DNA of 64,000 bases from Thermogemmatispora tikiterensis (GTDB lineage: Bacteria > Chloroflexota > Ktedonobacteria > Ktedonobacterales > Ktedonobacteraceae). Below are positions 58,647-64,000 of the stretch, one piece after another (positions within the stretch are counted from its first letter, which is position 1; each line of letters starts with the position of its first letter). Made by a program: the position numbers and the translations under genes. The notes beneath the pieces are model-generated. The model saw nothing but the letters and a program-made list of their open reading frames with translations. It did no database searches and had not been told where the DNA came from. The stretch lies in NCBI RefSeq assembly GCF_003268475.1, contig NZ_MCIF01000002.1, forward strand, positions 5,028,100 through 5,092,099. The letters are read 5' to 3'.

Positions 58647-61100
58647 TCAGCTGAAGCGGCGCAGCCAGAGGCGCCAGAGACTGCGGCGCAGCGGCGGCCA
58701 GAGGCGTTCCAGCTCGGACCTGTCGGCGCTGCTGGCTAGCTCATAGGGAGGGGCCCAGCGCTCGCGCACAAATAGCTCGGTCAATCGACGCAGCGGCAGG
58801 GAGGCCTCCGGCATGGCGCGGCTCAGCCGTGCGCTATACTCGTATGGCGTCTGCCAGGAGCGTGGTCGGAAACCGGCCAGGCTCGCCAGGCGGCACAAGC
58901 GCCAGAAGAGCCGTGCCACTGGACTCAACTGGCGATCAAGCTGACGTCTTCTGAGGCTCGCCCCGATGGCCAGCACCAGCAACAGACCCAGGCCCGTTGA
59001 GGCCAGCAGCGTCAGCAGCAGCCAGGGGGATGACAGGACCCGCTGGAGCGGGCCGCGAGGAGTCTCAGCGCGCTGATCGGGCGCTGGAGGGGTGAAAGAG
59101 CCGTCCTGGCCGGGCTGGCTGCCCGCTGTGGCAGTGGAGCTATGGGAGACCGAGGGTGAAGATGAAGGGGCTGGCGTTCCCGAAAAGGCCGGCCCGAGAG
59201 TGAAGCCGGGAGTTGGATCAAAATCGATCCAGCCCTGGCCAGCAAAATAGATCTGAACCCAGCTGTGGGCATCGCTGCCATTGACCACCCACACCTGGCG
59301 TCCAGCATCGAAGTGGCCCTGGCTAAAGCCCACTACAATGCGTGCTGGCATCCCCAACAAGCGGGCCATCACCACCATTGCGCTTGCATAGTAGGTACAA
59401 TAGCCAGTGTGCGTCTGCAGCAGCCAGCTCACCACATCGGTGTCCGCGGGGATCGACGGATTGTTGATCGAATAGCTAAACTGGCGCGGATCGCTCAGAT
59501 GACTCACCAGCAGCTGCATAGCCTCAAAGGCATTGCTTGCCCCCCGTGTCCACTCCAGCGCCGTCTGCATCAATTTGTGGGGCAGGCTGGCCGGCAACTG
59601 CAGATAGTCGCGTTCCAGAACAGGCAGGGCCGGATCGCTTTGCCAGAAGCGTGGGTTCGCTGAGAGCAAAGGGATGCGAGCCAGCGCGGCTGCATCGATC
59701 GTTGGCACTCGCGCCAGCACCGTATAGCGCTCACCGGAATGCAGCGGCGTCTGCTGAGCCCAGGCGCTGATCAGGCCATCGCCGTAGGTCATGGCCGGGA
59801 CGCTGAAGCGGGCCGGCTGAGGAGGCGCGAACAAATAGTTGTGCTTGCTTTGGGGAACCTGGAGCAGGTGGATCTGCGCGCTGACCTCTCGATAGTGGCC
59901 GGAGACCGTATCAGGGGGAAGCGGCTGCCCCGCCGCAAAGCGAGTGACCGTGGTCTGCGTTGTCGACGTCCAGCTATGGCCATCGAACTGGTTATAGGTC
60001 ACAGCTTCCAGATAGGCCGGAGCCGCACTTCCGCTATATTCCAGCACGCTCCCCACTGGTAGAGAGACCGAACCGCTGACCGTCAGCCGATCGCCGAAGA
60101 AAACCGTGCTGTCCAGCGAGGGTGCCTGCGCCGACGGAGCTGAGCCAGTCAGGCGTTGATGCAGCAGGGTGCTGGCGAACGTATTCAGATCCTCCCAGAA
60201 ACGACTTCCCCAGCCTGGTTGCATCAGCGGAGGAAGAAGCAGCGCAGGCAGCAGGGAGAACAGCATGAGCAGGGAGGTCAATGCCAGATTGCGCCCAAGC
60301 AGAGAACGCAACCAGGAACGATCGGCGGAGAGGCCCAGGCTATGCCAGTCGTCGAGCAGCGTCGCCAGATGCAGGCGGCCAATCAGCAGCAGGAGCGCGC
60401 CGAGCATGACTGGCAGCAGCAGGGGCGAAGCCTGGCGGCTGTACTGGAGATTGACCAGCATAATCGAGCAATAGGTCAATGCCACCAGCCAGGGCAGGCG
60501 TGCGCGATACGTTAACCAGCTTCCCAGGTAGCCTAGAAAGAAGCTGAGGAAGCAGAGGTAAAGCAGAAAAATATGCTCGCTGGAGACCACCGCCAGGCCA
60601 GGGCCAGCGCCGCTGCTCGCCATTGCCTGCAGATCAGAGAGCAGCGTTGTCCAGGAGATGTGCAGGGCAGCGCCCGCCGTCAGCGCAAAAGCTACCCAAT
60701 AGCCGAAGAAAAAGGCCGCAAGATGGAGCAGTGGCTGAGACAGAGAGCGGCTCTTCGCCACGAAAAAGCCGGCCAGCAGGCCCAGAGGAGCGCTCCAGAG
60801 TAGAATCCAGGTCCCGGTTACCCAATTGGCCGAGATGATCGCCACCACCAGAGCTGAGAGAGCGATCGCCACCAGTCCTAATGGCAGCCAGCCCTCCGCC
60901 GGCACCAGGGCGAGCCTGGAGGAGCGAGCTGGCAATGGCGTAAGAAGGGCAACCTGCCCGGCGACCGTGGCTGTCTCTGCCACCGCTGGACGGGAGCCAT
61001 TGACCTCGGCCTCCCTCCTCGCCTCTGTCCTCGTTCCCCGATGCTCACTCTGGTGAGCAGCCTCTACAGCTGGAGAAGAAGTGGCCTGACCTGGTTTCAT
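58647..61100 (-). CDS. Transglutaminase-like membrane protein (TgpA family)
   Basis: An 817-residue protein. Several N-terminal membrane helices (about residues 70-300) are followed by an extracytoplasmic DUF3488-like region and a transglutaminase domain with the triad visible: Cys in HTGYCTYYASAMVVMAR, His in NGSDAHSWVQIYFAG and Asp in GWIDFDPTPG. A further helix (WLLLTLLASTGLGLLLVLAI) precedes a C-terminal DUF4129-like segment. This is the TgpA/TgpA-like architecture. Its natural substrate is unclear; peptide cross-linking or proteolysis at the envelope is likely. The ATG at 61100 has AGGAGCC 8 bases upstream; a TTG at 61121 is weaker. Confidence 0.85.
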   Translation of the reverse strand: MKPGQATSSPAVEAAHQSEHRGTRTEARREAEVNGSRPAVAETATVAGQVALLTPLPARSSRLALVPAEGWLPLGLVAIALSALVVAIISANWVTGTWILLWSAPLGLLAGFFVAKSRSLSQPLLHLAAFFFGYWVAFALTAGAALHISWTTLLSDLQAMASSGAGPGLAVVSSEHIFLLYLCFLSFFLGYLGSWLTYRARLPWLVALTYCSIMLVNLQYSRQASPLLLPVMLGALLLLIGRLHLATLLDDWHSLGLSADRSWLRSLLGRNLALTSLLMLFSLLPALLLPPLMQPGWGSRFWEDLNTFASTLLHQRLTGSAPSAQAPSLDSTVFFGDRLTVSGSVSLPVGSVLEYSGSAAPAYLEAVTYNQFDGHSWTSTTQTTVTRFAAGQPLPPDTVSGHYREVSAQIHLLQVPQSKHNYLFAPPQPARFSVPAMTYGDGLISAWAQQTPLHSGERYTVLARVPTIDAAALARIPLLSANPRFWQSDPALPVLERDYLQLPASLPHKLMQTALEWTRGASNAFEAMQLLVSHLSDPRQFSYSINNPSIPADTDVVSWLLQTHTGYCTYYASAMVVMARLLGMPARIVVGFSQGHFDAGRQVWVVNGSDAHSWVQIYFAGQGWIDFDPTPGFTLGPAFSGTPAPSSSPSVSHSSTATAGSQPGQDGSFTPPAPDQRAETPRGPLQRVLSSPWLLLTLLASTGLGLLLVLAIGASLRRRQLDRQLSPVARLFWRLCRLASLAGFRPRSWQTPYEYSARLSRAMPEASLPLRRLTELFVRERWAPPYELASSADRSELERLWPPLRRSLWRLWLRRFS

Positions 61101-61457
61101 CAGAAGTGGCTCCTGTCCCAACGAACGCTATCCCGGCTCGATCAGCCAAGGCCTCGATGGCTGCCGATGGCATAAGCCTTCTTCCCCCAGAAGACTCCAT
61201 ACCTCTCTGCTACCCTCTATCCGGGCCAGAGGAAAGAGAGAGCATTGCTCATGCAAGCAGCAAGGAATGAGAAAGGTACCTGCATACTGCAGGTTCCAGT
61301 CCTTCGATTAACCTCTCCTAATGATACCCCAAAATTGGCGTTCCTGTCACCGTTAGCCGCAGCGCAGCAGGAAGAAACTCTCTCTGGCCGCGCCTGGTCT
61401 CCCTCTACGCCGGTCTCTTCCCCGTCCGTCTGGGTGGCCTTCACTACTCATCGCAGC
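61101..61457. other. Intergenic region, no gene
   Basis: About 355 bp between two minus-strand genes. It should hold the promoter of the transglutaminase gene; nothing else is recognised. Confidence 0.4.
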
Positions 61458-62828
61458 TCATCGCGACTCAGATGCGCTCACAGGCCGGCGACCGAAGGCC
61501 GCCAGTAGCAGGCTAGCGGAGATCACCAGGCAAATGGCGGCGAAGAGAAAGGCGGCAGAGAGATTCACATAGGTCTGGAGCCAGCCGGCCACCGTTGGTC
61601 CCAGGCTATAGCCAACGCTCCAGGTCACCGAGTAGAAGCCGCTCAGCCGCCCGCGATAGCGCTCAGAAACCTGCTCCATTGCGAAGGCCGTATAGACCGG
61701 TTCAATCAGCAGGCGCAGGAAGGAGCGCGTGTACTCGCCGAGCACAGCGACTAACAGGATTGGCGAATAGCCGATCAGCAACATCAACGGCGCGCTGGCA
61801 TACATCACCGTCGTGATGATCTTGATCTTACGCCAGCGGTGCACGAAGAGGGGGGCCGTGAGAGAAAAGAGGCCGCCGGCCAGGCCAGAGATCGTGAAAA
61901 TCAACCCGAGCGGCCCCGGCAGCAGAGAGAAGCGTAAGACAAAAAACAGCTGGATCAGGGCAATGACTGCCCCCTCACCCATATTGAAAATCAGATCGGG
62001 CACCAGCAGCTTGACGAACACGGCCAGAGGAAAGCGCCCTCTGGTTGCTGAAGATGAAGAGCCGGCGCTCTCGGGAGGTGGAGGGGCCTTAGCCACCTGG
62101 GCCGTTCCGGCGTGGGAAGCCCGTGGAGGCGCAGATCGCAGCCACCAGAGAGGCAGCCCGAAGAGCAGACTCACCAGCGAAGCGCTCAGCACACCCCAGC
62201 GCAGAGCCAGAACGCTATTAGCGCTCACCTGCAACAGGCGGGCCACCAGCTCGGGGATAGCCCCGCCGAGCAGATTGCCCAAAGAGCCTACGCCCAGCAG
62301 CACAAAGCTATTGAGAGCCAGCACGCCCACTCGCCGCTCCTCACTGGTCTTCTCAATCAGCAGAGGAACGTTTGTCACCCAGTAAGCCGCCGAAGCTACC
62401 CCCTGGAAAAAGGCTGCCAGCAGCATCAGCGGTGCCGCCGAGGTCAGGCCAATCATTGCCAGAAAGAAAGGCATTGATAAAGCCGAAGCCAGCAGCACCG
62501 GCTTATAGCCTAATCGATCAGCCAGCATGCCGCTAGGCACCGCGCTGATCAGCGAGCCGAGGGCCGGCAGCGCGCTCAGCAGCCCGATAAAGTCCGGCTG
62601 ATAGCCCAGACTATGGGCATAGTAATTGATATCAAGCGTCCCAATTGTCAGCTGGAAACCCTTACCGAGGGTATAGAACAGCAGCAGATAGACATCGCGA
62701 GGAAGCTGCAACCAGCTCAAGAGCTTCTGTCTGCTGCCACGGTCCCCCTGCGGGTTTCCCGGCGGCCCGTCTCCCGGCCTACTGGCAGAGCGAGCAGCGT
62801 CCTGAGAGAGAGCGGGCCTGGAAGACAT
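61458..62828 (-). CDS. MFS transporter
   Basis: A 456-residue protein with about 12 helices. VPSGMLADRLGYKPVLLASA is the MFS loop 2-3 motif and SERYRGRLSGFYSVTWSVGY followed by SLGPTVAGWLQ the helix 8-10 region. The N-terminus is Arg/Ser-rich, cytoplasmic. A central Pro/Ser loop splits the two six-helix halves. The substrate is not evident. It precedes (on the minus strand) the transglutaminase gene by 357 bp and is divergent from the GlsB-type gene. Confidence 0.82.
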   Translation of the reverse strand: MSSRPALSQDAARSASRPGDGPPGNPQGDRGSRQKLLSWLQLPRDVYLLLFYTLGKGFQLTIGTLDINYYAHSLGYQPDFIGLLSALPALGSLISAVPSGMLADRLGYKPVLLASALSMPFFLAMIGLTSAAPLMLLAAFFQGVASAAYWVTNVPLLIEKTSEERRVGVLALNSFVLLGVGSLGNLLGGAIPELVARLLQVSANSVLALRWGVLSASLVSLLFGLPLWWLRSAPPRASHAGTAQVAKAPPPPESAGSSSSATRGRFPLAVFVKLLVPDLIFNMGEGAVIALIQLFFVLRFSLLPGPLGLIFTISGLAGGLFSLTAPLFVHRWRKIKIITTVMYASAPLMLLIGYSPILLVAVLGEYTRSFLRLLIEPVYTAFAMEQVSERYRGRLSGFYSVTWSVGYSLGPTVAGWLQTYVNLSAAFLFAAICLVISASLLLAAFGRRPVSASESR

Positions 62829-63061
62829 CGTCTGCGACTCCTGTCGTCCTCATACGTAGAGCGAAGTGGAGAAAAGCGAAGGAAAGAGCCATGCCTTCGT
62901 AGGGTATCATATCCGCCAGAGGCGTGGCAACCGTTGCCTGGGCCGGTGGGTCGCACCAGCTGGCGGGGAGGGCAGGCCGTGCCTTCTCCCGGCTGTGCTC
63001 CCGTACTGCCTCCGGCACCTGGCAGCGCAAGACATCAGCAGAAGGAGAGAAAGGGCCTTTC

Positions 63062-63373
63062 ATGATGGATGGAATTAGCTTTCACCCGGGCCTGGGTCAC
63101 GTCCACCTCTATCCAGGCGAGCTACTTGCCTGGCTATTGGTCGGACTGATAGCGGGCTTTCTAGCGGCAAAGCTGGTACGTGGGCAAGGATTGGGGTGTC
63201 TGCTCGACATCTGCGTTGGGCTGGTAGGGGCCGTCATCGGGGGCTTTCTGATGAGCTTGCTGGGCATCAACGAGACATTTCACTTTCTCGGAACGACGCT
63301 GGTCGCCTTTCTTGGGGCCTCGCTCCTCTTGCTCCTCGTTGAACTCATTGCCGGAGGGAGGCGCTCCATCTAA
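63062..63373 (+). CDS. GlsB/YeaQ/YmgE-type small membrane protein
   Basis: A 103-residue protein with three short helices. LLAWLLVGLIAGFLAAKLVR, then GLGCLLDICVGLVGAVIGGF and FLGTTLVAFLGASLLLLLVE, with the conserved glycine pattern of the transglycosylase-associated (GlsB) family, linked to general stress in some bacteria. ATG codons at 63062 and 63065 are adjacent; AAAGGG lies 6 bases upstream. It is divergent from the MFS gene. Confidence 0.8.
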   Translation: MMDGISFHPGLGHVHLYPGELLAWLLVGLIAGFLAAKLVRGQGLGCLLDICVGLVGAVIGGFLMSLLGINETFHFLGTTLVAFLGASLLLLLVELIAGGRRSI

Positions 63374-63668
63374 CTGATAATAGCCACCAGTGAAACGCGG
63401 TGAGCGCAGCCGTTGGCGGTGGAGGATGCCAAACCAGCCATACAGCCAGACAAGCAGGCAGCTAGATAGAGGCAAGATCTGTGAGGAGAGAGGTCGCTTC
63501 ACTGCGATGCGGGAGCAGAGAGGGACCACCGGCAAGCGCCCTGGTTTCCCCCGCGTCCGGCGGCCTTGAAGCATGGCGGAGGGAGAGAAGACGAACCTGC
63601 CGCCCCTGGCCTGCTTGTCTGCCGGTCTTGTCTACTCCTCTCCGCTCCAGCCCGGCTGGCTCGCCGCC
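63374..63668. other. Convergent intergenic region, no gene
   Basis: Between the GlsB-type stop and the apt stop. No gene is supported in these 295 bp. Confidence 0.4.
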
Positions 63669-64000
63669 TTAATACTTAATCAGAGCGAAGACATCGTAGC
63701 CCTTGAGGCGCTCACGGCCCTTCAGATAGGTCAGCTCGACCAGGAAAGCAATGCCAGCGATATGGCCACCCAGCTTCTCGACCAGCTCCATCGCCGCCGA
63801 GACCGTACCACCGGTGGCCAGCAAGTCGTCGACGATCAGCACCCGCTCGCCTGGTTTGATGGCGTCGGTATGCATCTCTACAATATTGGTACCGTATTCC
63901 AGAGCGTACTCCACGCTGACCGTCTTCGCTGGCAGTTTACCGAACTTGCGCACTGGGACGAAGCCACAGCCGAGCAAGTAGGCCAGGGGGGCAGCGAAAA
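63669..64000 (-). CDS. apt: Adenine phosphoribosyltransferase, C-terminal part (runs off the right edge)
   Basis: About 110 C-terminal residues. The enzyme salvages adenine with PRPP to AMP. The PRPP-binding loop ERVLIVDDLLATGGTVSAAM is perfect, and FVPVRKFGKLPAKTVSVEYA plus EYGTNIVEMHTDAIKPGE are APRT signatures. The reading frame continues without a stop to base 64000 (A-P-L-A-Y-L-L-G-C-G), so the N-terminus lies outside; an internal TTG at 63977 is not the true start. It converges with the GlsB-type gene. Confidence 0.93.
   Translation of the reverse strand, partial: FAAPLAYLLGCGFVPVRKFGKLPAKTVSVEYALEYGTNIVEMHTDAIKPGERVLIVDDLLATGGTVSAAMELVEKLGGHIAGIAFLVELTYLKGRERLKGYDVFALIKY

Overview
The window looks like chromosomal DNA of a GC-rich, probably thermophilic member of the Chloroflexota, most likely class Ktedonobacteria (Thermogemmatispora-like). 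This is an inference from gene content: F420-type LLM oxidoreductase, CYP102-like P450 fusion, inositol-3-phosphate synthase, zinc-ribbon proteins with proline-rich tails, secreted propellers with the W-A-V-G / E-H-W-D-G motif, a small HTH protein of a type I associate with Ktedonobacteria, frequent GTG/TTG starts and strong AGGAGG-type ribosome sites. No rRNA or other definitive marker is present.

Layout. 1-6.7 kb: start of an acyl-CoA synthetase, a divergent TetR gene with a perfect 11-bp operator-like inverted repeat between them, then a minus-strand fluoride module (DUF190-CBS fusion, DUF190, two FluC/CrcB genes with start/stop overlaps), a winged-helix protein and a zinc-ribbon membrane protein. 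7.2-16.2 kb: LLM oxidoreductase, MscS-like channel, ECF sigma factor with zinc-finger-like anti-sigma partner, polysaccharide flippase, a large multidomain lipoprotein (glycosidase-like fold, carbohydrate-binding-like fold, SGNH hydrolase) and a second conserved-TM-helix protein. 16.6-20.3 kb: aldo/keto reductase, the pantothenate pair panC-panB with a good promoter, and tRNA-Asp. 20.3-22.2 kb: a gene-poor island with a decayed flavoprotein reductase and an 8-repeat CRISPR array with its own promoter but no cas genes, bracketed by two copies of a covarying hairpin. 22.2-35.4 kb: TetR gene divergent from a CYP102-type P450-reductase fusion with two matching operators, zinc-ribbon protein, amine oxidase-like flavoprotein, secreted propeller, MFS transporter, alpha/beta hydrolase and a membrane protein. 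35.7-46.3 kb: GlcD-GlcE fusion, Fur-family regulator, a HAMP-type membrane protein and an unknown partner, methyltransferase, a degenerate GGDEF-MshEN protein, sugar epimerase and a VOC protein.

46.3-51.4 kb is the accessory region: an internally deleted IS605-type element abutting a truncated HTH regulator; a complete TnpB gene (RuvC D-E-D and zinc ribbon visible) abutting an ADP-ribosylglycohydrolase gene that has lost its start; a cysteine-rich protein gene just upstream of tnpB; and a divergent small HTH gene with operator-like palindromes between them.

51.4-64 kb: small ORF and inositol-3-phosphate synthase, csrA, a FliA/WhiG-type sigma factor, two tRNA-Ser genes (anticodons CGA and GGA) with promoter and terminator, a cluster of Pro/Thr-rich membrane protein, PH-like protein and TgpA-like transglutaminase, an MFS transporter, a GlsB-type membrane protein and the 3' part of apt.

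The best candidates for something new are the cysteine-rich protein / TnpB / HTH locus, the covarying hairpin pair around the orphan CRISPR, and the GGDEF-like/MshEN protein. I ran no computation or database search, so family assignments come from recognised motifs.
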